DNA of 64,000 nucleotides. Origin: Prostheceraeus crozeri (taxonomy: Eukaryota > Platyhelminthes > Polycladida > Euryleptidae). Location: assembly GCA_907163375.1 (NCBI GenBank), contig CAJQUW010006842.1, positions 5,001-69,000 of the forward strand. The letters are read 5' to 3'. Positions 24,412 through 36,719 of this stretch are shown in pieces (positions within the stretch are counted from its first letter, which is position 1; the number at the start of each line of letters is the position of its first letter). Below the pieces are notes generated by a model. That model made no database searches, was not told the origin of the DNA, and saw nothing but the letters and a program-made list of their open reading frames with translations. Made by a program: the position numbers and the translations under genes.

Positions 24412-24540
24412 CCACACTGTAAACTGTAAGGCACGAAATTTCCCTTGAATTAGGCACGAAACTTAGGCATCAATTCTAACCAACACAAGGCACAAGCAGG
24501 TACGAAGCCTTGGCGCCTAAGTTCGTGGCCATTGGTGCCT
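24412..24540. repeat. GGCACGAA motif cluster, probable miniature element
   Basis: The motif GGCACGAA or its complement, with variants, occurs about five times in 110 bp in both orientations (AGGCACGAAATT, TTAGGCACGAAACTTAGGC, CCTAAGTTCGTGGCC). The left edge CACTGTAAA resembles the terminal repeat of the TA-flanked element at 35.94 kb. The right end is unclear. Confidence 0.45.
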
Positions 24541-24858
24541 AATTTTTCTCTTCGCGAAATACAGCTTCTACATGCTCCTGGTATCAGCAGTAAAATCCCT
24601 ACCCTTATTTATTACTATATCGCAAAATGCTCTTCCGTTAATGAAAGATGACGGAATTAAAAGAAAGGAAAACAGTTTCTATAATTCGATCATGCATATA
24701 TTAAATTTCAAATAAATAAGAAGGAAAATAATGGATTTCTAGTATGCACAAAGGGAATTTATTTGATTGTAGTTGGAAAGAGCCAATATAGAATGATGGT
24801 GGTTTTATTTTCTGTTTCTTACTTCTTACAATTAATTTCAGTTAACATCCGTTAACTA

Positions 24859-26000
24859 CAGTCCGTTTCATAAAAAGTGGATCATCCTAAAATTTGACTA
24901 AATAAAATATAAGTATGATACAGAAAGCATTTTTCATGTTATTTCATGTCCCTAATATATTTAAATGTCCTTATATAATCTAGCTATGATACAGTAACGG
25001 TTCTTAAGAAGCTAATATTTTGTGGCCCTACCCTTATTGTCAATGACATTACCAATTCGTCTAGGCATTGATTCGATGATATCGTTGATTTTTGACTGAT
25101 CTAATTTTCTCCACTCTCTTTTTAACAGTGACGTAAGTTGTGATACGCCATCTGTAGGTAGCAGTGAACGACGAACGTTACGTTTTAGAATACTCCATAC
25201 ATTTTCTATGGGATTCAGATCAGGAGAACGAGCTGGCCAAGATAATGTCCTAAGCCCTAATTGCGACTTGCATAAGTTGACTCTACTACTCCTGTGACAC
25301 GTAGCATTATCATCCATAAATAACCAAGTCGATGGATCACCAAGTTGATCTGTCATTTGGCCAATGTTCATTCGTAAAACATTCACATAGCGTTCAGAAT
25401 TCATGGTTCCTTGCTGTACTTTTTAATTCATGGTAGCTTGTTGTTCTAGCAAGGCTGATGCTTTGCCTTTTGTGAATGCGATTTCGTTATTGTTCATTTG
25501 TGCTTTGTATTGTTTTCAACCGGTAACAGATAGATTTCTAGCTGAAAGCAATCAGGAGTGCTGCCCACACCACCGCAACGAAGTCAGGAAGCTATGGAAC
25601 ATAAAGTCCAGTTAATCACATGTAGCAGTTACATTATTGTTGATAAATAATGGTGCTATACTGGCTCTGATTGACCGATTTTCTTTATTTTTGTTTTGTT
25701 TGATAGCTTTTGGCTTGTAGAACAACATATTACATAACAAAGGAAACAAATGTAATTTTATAAGAGTGAGGTATGATTTTGTGTAACATTGCTAAATGAA
25801 GATCAAATTATCTACTACTTTTTTATCTATAACAGGAAAACAACTCAATATTCATGCTTGAAATTTCCAACAATGATATTAGTAAGCACAACTGACATAT
25901 CTTCCAAATTTCAGAGAAATTCGTTCAAGTTTGGCGGAGTTAGACAAAGTTGAAGTTAAGGCGATGTTTAAGGGTGATCCATTTTTTATGAAACAATCTG
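24859..26000 (-). mobile_element. Tc1/mariner element, DD34E, 1,142 bp
   Basis: Inverted ends start CAG and share GTTTCATAAAAA followed by TGGATCA; TA flanks both sides (24857-24858 and 26001-26002). The inverted partner arm at 27.09-27.11 kb shows the unoccupied site CCGTTAACTATCTTCAGG with a single TA, which confirms the boundaries. The transposase C-terminal half is on the minus strand. The remaining 600 bp does not resemble a transposase N-terminus, so the element has been rearranged internally. Confidence 0.92.
25012..25412 (-). pseudogene. Tc1/mariner transposase, C-terminal half
   Basis: About 130 codons of open frame, in family order: GTMNSERYVNVL, then WLFMDDNATCHRS with the second catalytic Asp, PARSPDLNPIENVWSILK with the catalytic Glu (34 residues between them, so DD34E), and a C-terminal end IGNVIDNKGRATKY at 25012. 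The DNA-binding domains and the first catalytic Asp are missing upstream. The remaining frame has no stop, which suggests relatively recent loss of the N-terminal half. Confidence 0.9.
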
Positions 26001-26267
26001 TATCTTCAGGTTAAAAGGAAGGAAATATGGTCTAGTATAAAATTTAAAATTCACACCTACGTCTATGTCATAATAACATAATATTGAATACAAAAGGGGA
26101 AGGGCTATGGAACAGGTAGTATTCGGTTACATAGTACCAATAGCATCTTAATGATGACCTGAGTAGATAAGAAATCAAAGGACATAGAAATGGACTAGCA
26201 ATACAAAGGCTTGAGTTATAAGTACATGCAAATATCATAGTACATCAAATACTATTTTCACTTCAAT

Positions 26268-26736
26268 TTTCCATTTATTTCTGAGAAAGTGGATAAACAA
26301 CTACAAAATGTTTTTCGTCGAGAAAACTTGAACGTAAGATTAACAAGAAGATCAAGAACTCTTAGAAGTGTATTGAAACAGCCTAAATCAAACCAAGATT
26401 GTCATTTAAGAAATTGCCCAAATTAACAACAACAACATCTGTAATCAGAAATGTGTAATTTATCAACTAAAGTGTGATAAGTGTGATAACTTCTACATTG
26501 GAAGCACCATAAGACCATTACATATCCGTTGCCGTGAGCATAAAACAAACAGCAAGTCTTCCATGTATAACCATCTTCAGAAATGTCACAGTTACAACTT
26601 TTCCACAACCATTCTTTCCCACGATAGTGATACATCAAACCAAAGACTTCGTGAAGCATATTATATTAGAAAAATGAAACCAACAATTAACAGCAAAATC
26701 GAACTCAACAATTATGCAGATTTTCTTTTTGATTAA
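26268..26736 (+). pseudogene. Penelope-like polymerase C-terminus with GIY-YIG endonuclease
   Basis: The first piece (26268-26426) reads FPFISEKVDKQLQNVF, LTRRSRTLRSVLKQP and CHLRNCPN, the connector with a cysteine motif that follows the polymerase in Penelope-like elements. After a frame change the second piece (26455-26736) reads IYQLKCDKCDNFYIGST, RCREH and NQRLREAYYIRKMKPTIN, the GIY-YIG endonuclease with its CxxC pair, YIG, Arg and His-containing motifs. It ends FLFD. In the family this nuclease nicks DNA to prime reverse transcription. No polymerase domain precedes it. Confidence 0.88.
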
Positions 26737-27199
26737 AAATATTTTCTATTATGTAAAAATAATAAAACATGACAATGTATTACATTATAACAGTATCACA
26801 TTTCTAATTCACACCTCTTACCTTCTTCCAATTGTTTTATAGCTTTGTATTTTTTATACTTATATGATATTTGCATGTACTTATAACTCAAGCCTTTGTA
26901 TTGCTAGTCCATTTCTATGTCCTTTGTTTTCTTATCTAGTCAGGTCATCATTAAGATGCTATTGGTACTATGTAACCGAATACTACCTGTTCCATAGCCC
27001 TTCCCCTTTTGTATTCAATATTATGTTATTATGACATAGACGTATGTGTGAATTTTAAATTTTATACTAGACCATATTTCCTTCCTTTTAACCTGAAGAT
27101 AGTTAACGGATGTTAACCGAAATTAATTGTAAGAAGTAAGAAACAGAAAATAAAACCACCATCATTCTATATTGGCTCTTTCCAACTACAATCAAATAA

Positions 27200-28332
27200 T
27201 GAAAAATAGCCAAGACAGTATATTCAAAACAAAGGGAATTACTTTTTGAGAATCCGAACAATTCAACATCGATGCATTTATAAAGTACCATCAGATTTCA
27301 TAAGCATTTAAAACTATAAAACATGCTTCTCGGAAAGTCTGAATAATTCATATAACACGATTCGAGTATACTTTGCAAAACTCCAGGACATATGCCGGCT
27401 ATATAAAAATCAAAACGTTCAGAAATTTTGTTCGACACTTGCAAAGCGTGTCGTCTGAAGCAGAGCGAGTCAAAAAAGCATACAGTGAAAGGCATTCAGT
27501 AAGTTAAAAAGTTTTTTTGCAGCAAAATTCTTAACAAATCATAATGTCATGGAAAACTTAGTTACTGGAATTCTTGAAAACTGTCTTATTACGACGAAGT
27601 TTCAAAGTGACAATTGTCAAAATATTTTTCATAGAAATGTACAATAAAGCTTTGGAGCTCACAGTTTTTAATTGCATTTCAAATCATTTAAATCAACACG
27701 AAAAAGAGTTTGGGGATGCTTGGAGAACGACAAGGCCGTCAATTGTCTGCAGATTCCCTCATAATGATTGAGTATTTATATTGCTAGCATAGGTGCATAA
27801 AAAAAAAAGCTAAGGCGATTGACAACGAATGGATGAACAAACTTATTGTAACGTGCATCTTATACAGATAATAGAAATGTCACAAAGATAGTTTCGCAGC
27901 ATGAAAACATTGAACATGTTTGTCTTGAAGTCCAGTAGGGATGACGATCAAACATCATAATGGGGTAGTAAATTCCAATCGACAATGACTCTCTGGGAGA
28001 AAAAATGTTCACGAGAATGAACCCTTAAAAATTTTGAAAACTCTTCAAGTCACAACCGCAAGTCCGCAAGTTGAAGAAAGTACCGGAATCACAGAGAGTC
28101 ACTTACTGTTAACCATGTAAGCAAATAGTTCATGACCACAAACCCGGTGCTTGCCTGTTCGATGTCAGCTTTTGACTAATGCTCTAATCAGTCATGTGAT
28201 TTTTCTGATGATTGCTGAAATTTCGGTTGCACTCCTCATTAGCCTCTAACACAAATTTTTTAAATTTAAATTGACCCAATGAAATTCCCGTACATCATCA
28301 ATTTGCGTCGGTGTTCCCTTATTTAGATGATA
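27200..28332. other. No recognisable gene
   Basis: Unique-looking AT-rich sequence. A 65-codon frame at 27574-27771 has no recognisable motif. No repeats were paired here. Confidence 0.5.
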
Positions 28333-28340
28333 ACTATAAC

Positions 28341-30743
28341 CAGAGTTGGAAAAGTCGGAATTGGAATTAATTCCGACCCGGAATTAATTCCATTTTTCGT
28401 CGGAATTGGAATTGGAATTGACGATATTTAAATCTACTGGAATTGGAATTGGAATTGGAATTGACCTTGATAAACCTCAATTCCACTTTTTCGATAGACT
28501 TGTGATAAATCTATTTGTACAAAAATTGAAATCACAGTATTCGGCCGTTGTGTTAACTGCACGCAGAGATAAGAGAGAGAGAGAGAGAGATAGATCGACA
28601 GAGCTAGTTTTATTCTATTGTTGAATAAAGGGTGCTAATTGTGACTTTGATGGGCCTACAGCCCCCGGACAATGTTAATTCAGCAATTAAGCAGACAATG
28701 AAAAGATAATCATCTTTGTTCAATCTGTTATTTAGTTATATATCATGTAAGATAATTAATCAAAATAAAACAATTGTTGAATTTAGTAATTGATTAGATA
28801 AGCACAAAAATTGGAGATTAACTTAATTGTTGTACACACGAAAAACAATCGGTTTGGAAAGAGGAAAATTAACCCTGCATTAAAGGGCAGACTGTCAGTT
28901 CAAATCACAATATAGACAGTGTCAACAAATTATTCTAATAATTAATGATTCAATTAAAATGGCAATGACATGAAATATTATTCAACTTCCAATCACAACA
29001 ATTGACAATATTAATTTTCAAGACTATAGTTATACAAATACGATACTCAACGATAAAAGAAAAACTTTAAACTTGCAGTTCACTTCTTGATGTTGAATTC
29101 ACTTCAAATTGATCGAACTCACTTATACCAAAATAATATCATAAATATCATGAATATCAGTGTCACTTACACCGTCAATCTTCAATCGCGCTCGCTGATG
29201 TGTTGCCGCATACGCTACTGTGTTGTTGTTCGCTGGTAGGCAGTTGTAGTTGTGTTACTTCTGTAGTCAAGTTACACCGCGAGAGCCCGGAGTTCTTCTA
29301 ACAGCTACTGAAGATGTCTTATGTGTAGTTGTTGGTAGTTGTTGTTGTTTCAATTTCTCATCGTCTCTGATTTATGCAAATTTTTGACACTTGACGATAA
29401 ATCCACTTTCTTTTGAAAATTGAAAGAGTTTCCTTTAATCTCTGCTCGTTAGCTTTCGACCCGACCACATTTCGTTCTTATCATGGAATATTTAATCTCC
29501 TTTTTTAACATGGACCATTAATCAGTTTTCATGATATCATTTTTATCGTGGTGGCATTTTTTCATGTGGTAAGGCCTACTATTCCCTGGGTTGGTATATT
29601 GTGTCGATTTGCAGCAGTCATTAACAACTATTTTTCAAAATTCGAATTAAAAATTGGTCCACAAAGTCATAATTGAAAGTGGGCGGTGCACTGGTTGTAA
29701 CAATATCTCAAGAATTCAATAGAAAAAATTCTAATTATAGGATGATTTCTCCTTCATACGGTTAAGAAACCTAGCGCATTTGTCGAATAAACACATTGAA
29801 AGCTTCTTCACCGACAATAATTTTTCAGATTAGTGAATAATCGCTGGAACTTTTCAATTAATCATTAAATGACACATTTGATATAGTGTGATGATATTTT
29901 GGAAGCTGATATTCGAAAGCATGTAAAAATTTTGAAAATTGTTCAAATATAGTGAACAGGGGAGCCCTTTCAAGTAAAATGAATACTCTGAGATTTCTGG
30001 ACCTCTGATTTCAAGCTGGAGCAATGTATGTCCTGTAAATCGACATTGCAAGTTGCATATGTGACTCTCGATACTACTCTTGATAGATTATAGGAGCGAT
30101 ATTTCGAAATGATGAACGAACAGAACGTTTTAAAGGATTTCTTTCTTTGTCATCCTGTCGCCGCATTATTTTGTAAATTCACTATTGCTTTTGTATATGA
30201 TCTTGAGACAAGGGGCAGCAATCCAGATCTCAATTTGGCTTGATAAATATAAATACAAATAAGAAAACATGGAAACCAGCTCGCACAATTTGCGTTTTGC
30301 CCCAACTTAGTTCCCCCGGCGTGTGCCATAATTTTCATGCAATTTCCATTCTAGGACTTTCTATGGTACTGTTAATTTCTATGCTCTCTCTCTCTCTCTC
30401 TCTCTCTCTCAGCGTTTGATTCTTTGCTGACCGTCAATTTTCTTTTCTCTTTTTCACAAGATGTTGAATATCTCGTTTACGAAACGAAAATGGCGTAGGC
30501 TGACCGGCTACATATATGCATGTACATGTACACAAGAAATATGAACTATGAACATGAGAACGCACATAGGAACGACGCAGGGAACGGCACAGAGGAATAA
30601 CGAGGATAGGATACGGGCACATGGGTTAGATTGAAGCGAGGAAACTTTAGATACATTAACATATACGCGTCATGCAATTATCGGAATTGAATCTCATTAT
30701 GGAATTGGAATTAATAAATTTCAGTGGAATTTTTCCAGCTCTG
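28341..30743. mobile_element. Non-autonomous hAT element, 2,403 bp
   Basis: Ends are CAGAGTTGGAAAA at the left and its complement-strand counterpart CAGAGCTGGAAAA at the right (12 of 13 match). Target duplications are ACTATAAC at 28333-28340 and ATTATAAC at 30744-30751 (7 of 8). Subterminal DNA is built from GGAATT repeats in both orientations: 28353-28465 on the left and a weaker set near 30680-30730 on the right. A GA run near 28566-28590 and a CT run near 30382-30412 are placed almost symmetrically. No transposase is visible. Confidence 0.82.
28353..28465. repeat. GGAATT hexamer array
   Basis: Repeated GGAATT and complementary AATTCC words, including TGGAATTGGAATTGGAATTG near 28439-28458. 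They form the left subterminal region of the hAT element at 28341. Confidence 0.8.
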
Positions 30744-30751
30744 ATTATAAC

Positions 30752-31930
30752 TATCTAATTAGAGGTCGGTTTTTAAAAGGTACCCTCTAACTGCTTTTAA
30801 GTTGAATTCGAATGGTCACTTATTTGTGGAATAAAGCTTCATTAAATTAGTTTGACACTCATAGTGTTCTATGTAAAAATAACTAGATGTGATTTCTTGT
30901 ATCGCTAAATAACATTTAGGTCATTAAATTAGGAGGCCTTTATCAATTCAATTATGATTGATTAATGAACAGATATTATTATTTGTTGTTCTATGGAGAA
31001 CCGCGATGTTGTCTTATGCATAGAGAGAATAATTCTATCATGTAATCTAGATGTGTAACTGTTATTGTGTCGCTAAACAAACATTACATACTTATTACGT
31101 TGGACCTGTATCAATTCATTTTTGATAGACTATCCTATGTCTTTCATTATTTGTAAACTTTATCTTAACAGGTACATTACTGCAATCTACTATGCATTGA
31201 ATAATAAATGTGGTTAAGTCATACGTTTGTCAGGTACGGGAACCAAGCACATCTTCATTGGTTTTGAATGCCGTGTCCGTGCTTGTGACTGTGCCCGTGC
31301 CTACAAAAAACCCGGGTAATCGCCGTGTCGATGCCCGGGTACCCGGTCGATCCTTAATCAATGCCTGATTCACATTTAGCATGCACACTAAGAGGATGAC
31401 CCGGTAGGAATTGCACTTGCAGATTTGCTAATTGCGGCACAAAGATTATAGAGTGCCAGTTCGCCTGGGTATGGAATAGAAAGGTGTCCTCATGACTTGA
31501 ACTATTTAAGCAAAAAAAATCCTTGGCAGCAGTAGACGCTGCGCTTTTCTCCTTAAAAGAGGGCTCGCGAGTTAAGCTCGAAATTGCCCAAAGTAGCTTA
31601 AAATATGTGGAATGGTTCATCAAGCTGAAGATCTGTACAACTGGCTGCTCTGTGTTCATTTATAATGGCTTTGCCGTGTGCTGATAATCATAGGGATTAT
31701 GGAGCTCCAATTCTATATATTTTAAGCTAGTCTGAGCCATTCCGAACCGTACTGACGAGCCCTTGCAAGGGAAAAATTTGTGTCCAAGGCTGTCACAGAA
31801 TTCTTGTGCTTAAAATTCTTCAATTCTGAGTACATCTCACTATTACATTTGCTAATGTTTTGCAAACTTCATAAGTCTAACAGTTTTATCTAATTGATGT
31901 ATAATTATGTTTATTTCCGGCAAATACTGA
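30752..31930. other. No recognisable gene
   Basis: A GC-richer island at 31.23-31.35 kb repeats GTGTCCGTGC/GTGCCCGTGCC and CCCGGGTA words but has no paired ends. The 101-codon minus-strand frame at 31354-31659 has no recognisable domain. Confidence 0.45.
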
Positions 31931-33211
31931 GCAAGAATCCAAAACGCCATGTCCTCGTACAACCGAGACTTCAAACAGTGAAATGCGGGCATCAATCGAA
32001 GAGGCTTGATGTGTCACGTTCTTGGAATAAAGTGCCTTCTAAAGTTAACCACCTCTGAAGTTTGATGAAAAAACATGAAAATACGCAAACCACTGTTTCA
32101 CAATGTTTAAAATCTTATGGATCTAACTTTCCTTAGTCTAGAATTAATGGCCCAGATTCTTCTAATCAAAGTTGTTTTTGCAGGACCTGTTTTAAAAATT
32201 AAAAAAATAGAGCAATCAAAGAAGCGCATAATGTCTACAAATCGTAGGCTGTAAGCATGAAATATCATACTTGTACAAGAAAAGTTCGGGCTTTCACAGC
32301 CATACAGGGATTATGATGGAAGATATCTGATGGTGCGCAGTGCACGAGGAGATCCTCGAATTTATGCCCGACGACAGATTGCTATAATTTCTATTCATGC
32401 CTGAACTATCATGGATGAAAAAACACCTGTGACGTGGACCATGGATGTCGATGAACAGTAATCGCATTGATAGATATGTAAAAGCGGAGGGCATGAATAG
32501 GAAATTGTGGCTCCATTGAAAATACACTGAAATTGGCGGGCATAAATTGGAAATTTCCGATTTATCCCCAGCAACCTTTGATAGAATGCATGAATACTAT
32601 TTAAATGCCTATCTATGGTCCTTCGGTACATGAAATCAATGACTTGGACTTTCTACAAAGTGTAAAGCCTGATATCAGTGATATATCATGCACCTAATGT
32701 ACTAGTGCCTCTGATGCGAATACTCATTTGAAATGTTATCTGTAATGCTTCATCTTTCTAACGCTTGTGTGTGCAGATTACTTCTTACTGTCAGTAGCTC
32801 CTTAATCATCATATTGTAATGTTATTCATAGCAACGTAACTATTGTTTGCTTTGTTGCCGTCGGCATGAGAATGAGAGCTGAACTGAGTAAAGGAATTGT
32901 AGAACAGGAAATGACACCTTTTGTCGTTTGCAATCTGGATATACGAAATAAAACTTGTTCCCAGGCAGACAATTGTAGTAAACTTTCTCAGACTTTCTCT
33001 CCTAAAAGGCACACATCGATATAAATCCGACTTTCCTGTCTTTATTCATGCATCTATCTATGGCATACAAAATGCAATAGGTGTATAAGATAAATGGGGC
33101 ATTTTAGGAATCTGAAGCAGCCTTTTCTTACTGACTTTAAGTGAAGAAAATAAAAATAAACTCATAGTATTATTTAATATCTTGAACGTTTTCGATGACT
33201 CTCGTCGGTTC
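31931..33211. repeat. Unnamed dispersed repeat, copy 2
   Basis: Colinear with 20697-22002 plus 24121-24158 and without the piggyBac insertion. It ends at GTCGGTTC, where a different terminus-like sequence begins. In the last 350 bp the two copies diverge more and have indels. No open frame is shared beyond short chance ones. Confidence 0.87.
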
Positions 33212-33310
33212 CAGAGTTGCCAACTCTCACGCATTGGGCCTGAATCTCACGCATTCAGACCTCTTCTCACGCTCTCAGGCTGGAGGCAAAATTTCTCAAG
33301 CATTCGCATT
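33212..33310 (+). mobile_element. One end of a hAT-like element
   Basis: CAGAGTTGCCAACTCTCACG begins exactly where copy 2 of the dispersed repeat stops. The word TCTCACGCATT and variants occur three times in 60 bp. A CAGAG start with subterminal repeats fits hAT. No matching opposite end was found downstream, so the element is truncated or its other end is too diverged. Confidence 0.5.
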
Positions 33311-34077
33311 TATAATGTAATTCTTAATGATGTTTCCTCATAGAACCGTACAACTGGGCAAAATCTATGCAGAAGCAAAATAACATGCTATTTATGTGAA
33401 AGTCTGGTCATGTGTAATCATCACTATAAAACGTCTATACCGCATGCCATAGATTACCATGTACCATGTCCATGTAGAACACTGTCTGTGTTATCTGATG
33501 ATCGATTGAGTTAATAAACTTCAACCATGGATGTCTGGTAGTAAGTATAATGCTTCAGCGACACGGAAAGATGGATGTCATCGATAAAAATTCGAAAAGA
33601 CTTATCTATAGACCTTCTGTAACATGCCGTAGCACGTGAACAGAAATCTACCATAGCACGGATAGGTCCACGAGATGAGGCTGATATTGCACTTCATTTG
33701 ACGCCTTTAAGCACGGATTTGTTGATTTATATTTGTAATATTATGCAAGTGCACCTGCAATTAAATGATGTAGATTTACATCAATTTTGAAGCATAATTC
33801 CCACAGCTTCATTATCAATTTGATTATCCGTAGTTGGCATTATTGTCCGCTGAATTACATTGAAATTGCATGGGTTTGAAGATTGTATTATTGTCCGGAA
33901 GAATGCACTCTACTGTATGTCAAATCTCCATACAAATTATGCAATTGTCAGCATTGCAATGTTTTTTAAGTATTTCAGTCTTTCTACGCACAGAAATTAA
34001 TTATGTGAAATTAACAAAAATTAATCATGGCACCTTCAATACTTGAAAAATCAATTATTTCAATAATATAATTATTA
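33311..34077. other. No recognisable gene
   Basis: Nothing beyond the possible interior of the preceding one-ended element and the 5' flank of the Penelope-like element that follows. Confidence 0.45.
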
Positions 34078-35936
34078 ATGAGCAAAATAAAAGACTATTC
34101 ATTAGAAATCGATTCGAATATAAAATGGCAAAACCTGACAATTAAAGAAAAAGGTCTCAAAGCACTTATCAAAAGAGAGAAGAAAGAAGACATTGTCATC
34201 TATCAAACTGACAAAAGTGGGCGATTCTCAGTCGACACAAAAAAGTAATTACAAAGAAATGAGGAAACAACACATTGCAAATGACAGTGACATTATAGAA
34301 TGTGAAATCACAAAAATTGAACAGCAAATGAACGCACATGCAGTATTTTGGGCAAGAATACTACAGGCTGCATATTTTACCAACGATCATTTGAGAATCA
34401 GAAATAACATGATCAACAATGGTAGCAATATGCCTCTACTATACACGTTGAGAAAAGATCAGAAAGAATGCTTGGACACATCAATAGGTCCTGCAGGTAG
34501 ACCAGTTTGCGGATCGGTTAACTCTCCGAACAATCAATTATCTCACCTGTTATTGTATCATAAATCTGGATAAACGATAAAAAGACTGTTTTCCTCAACA
34601 CAGAAGAGCTAATTGCCGACTTCAACAGAGTTTAATGATTTGAATTCAACACAAAATATCATAATAGGCTCAGCAGATGTTAAAGCACTATATTCCAGTC
34701 TGAACATTGAGTATACTATTGAAAAGTTTGTGAATCGTTTGAAAAATCAGAAATCAAAATGGAAGGCATAGACTATCGTGAAATAGGATTATACCTTTCT
34801 TTGATCAAAAGAAGAACTTATTGAAATGGGGATATCAAATTTCTGTCCAACCAGAAAGACGAATGTCGGAAGACCACCAACCATTACAGGCAATGGAATG
34901 GAAGAACAGATAAATAAAAGATACGCGATGTGGAAACATCCTTGCATGGTTCCAGAAAATGAACACTCAAAAAAAAAATATTAACAGGAGCCATCAAAAT
35001 CGGTTTGCAAACAGTAATGAAAAATCACATATACAAGTTTGATGACCATATCAAATTACAAAAAGATGGTGGACCAATCGGACTTGAATTGACTGGAGTA
35101 ATCGCACAAATCTTCATGATGTGGTGGGATGAAAAACTAATCGAGGAACTAGATCAAAGCAATATACACTGTATGCTAATGAAAAGAGATGTTGATGATA
35201 TAACGTTGATATTGTCCTACGAGAATGAGGTATGAGTCAACAGCAAGATGATATTGAAGAAATAGAAAATGACAAAAATATTATGAAAATGGTACAAGAA
35301 ATTGGAAATGAAATTCATCAATCCATTCAATTAGAAATTGATTTCCCTTCCAAACACTCTAAAAAATTGCCAATTTTAGATTTGAAAGTTTGGATGGCAA
35401 CAGATGAGAACAGTAAAGTAAAGAATATATTACATGAAATTTACATGAAAAGTATAGCTTCAAAAATGGTTATTCACGCAAGAGCGTCGCCATCATGGAG
35501 TACAAAAAGGACTATTCTCACACAACAAATGCTGAGAATTTTGCTCAACTGTAGTCAACACTTACCATAGAATCAAACAGTCAAACATTTAACAGAAATA
35601 AGTAAGAGAATGCAATATTCTGGTTATGTTCAGAAATTTAGAACGCAAATCACAGAGTCAGCATTAAATGCTTACAACAAAATAAAAGAAAATGACAGAA
35701 ACAAAATCAGACCAATGTATAGACCAAGAGAATGGCAACAAGCTGAGAGAAGAAGAAGAGTGAAACAAATGAAAAAGAGAACTCGGTACAAGAAAGATAA
35801 TTATTACGAAAGTGTGTTATTTATTCAATTAACCCCAAGTTCGACACTGAAGAAAGAGTTATAAAGCGAAATAAAGAAAACTGGATTCAAAATCAAAGTT
35901 ATAGCAACAGCAAAAGATACATTGAAATCAAAACTA
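34078..35936 (+). pseudogene. Penelope-like reverse transcriptase, decayed
   Basis: Starts at ATG 34078 with MSKIKDYSLEIDSN and continues to DIVIYQTDKSGRFSVDT, a conserved segment in this class of reverse transcriptase. Later pieces: polymerase motif A (SADVKALYSSL, about 34673-34705), motif B (DGGPIGLELTG, about 35064-35096) and motif C with RDVDDI (about 35190), where the family usually has YVDD. A connector follows at 35232-35936. At least four frame changes or stops separate the pieces. The last stretch before the insertion reads IATAKDTLKSKL. Confidence 0.82.
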
Positions 35937-36670
35937 CACTGTTAATCGCTCAATACCAATCACATACGAAGGATGCATACCAAAATAGCTTTTGGTATAT
36001 TTCTGTATATATTTGTATGCTTTTCGTGTGATATTTCAAGTGTGGTATGATTTACATACTAAAGCCATACCAGCACAATGTTAAAAGAAAGCATCAATCA
36101 CGTCCAAAGTATGTTGATTTAATGCACTTTTGTCAATAAAGATCACATCAATGTTACTACTGTTTTGTAAGATAGTGACATTCAAGAGTCATACTTTCAA
36201 TACTGAATTTGATATTAATGCATGTAATTCAAATGCATTTCATAAAAATAATCAATAAGTATTCAACCATCAACAAGTATGCATAATATAATTTTGAAAT
36301 TAAGCATTTTATCAATCTGAAATAAAAATACATTATAATTCATGAACGCAAAAATAGTTATGTTTGAGATATATAAGTCAACATGATTGCACGAAAAACA
36401 TCGTTTGAATGAATTGATGTTAACCAATTTGGTTCATAATGTAGAGCTAACTAAGCGTCCTGTTAAAGTTGCTAGACAAGTGGCAACGACGACAAACTGG
36501 AGGAGCATAAAATTCATAAAAAATCTAATCCAATGAAATATCACACTATCAAAAAGAAATATTCTCGACTGGTATTACTGAAAACGTTATTTGACAATGG
36601 CATGTAATATATATATATATATTGCATATTAAATCAGGTAGCTGAAATGCGGGCGTTACTTTTTACTCAC

Positions 36671-36719
<49 letters not shown>

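Larger units (their letters stand above)
24758..27199 (+). mobile_element. Penelope-like element, 5'-truncated, with inverted tail arms
   Basis: The coding end (linker plus GIY-YIG nuclease) is at 26268-26736, followed by a 3' non-coding tail. The 336-bp tail 26864-27199 is repeated in inverted orientation at the left, at 24758-24858 continuing at 26001-26238. Penelope-like elements commonly carry terminal copies of their own tail in direct or inverted order, so this fits the family. The reverse transcriptase is absent. A Tc1 element occupies 24859-26000 within the left arm. Confidence 0.85.

Noticed and set aside
31230-31350. GTGCCCGTGCC-rich island considered as a motif-cluster element
   Set aside because: Too few repeats, mostly in one orientation, and no paired ends.
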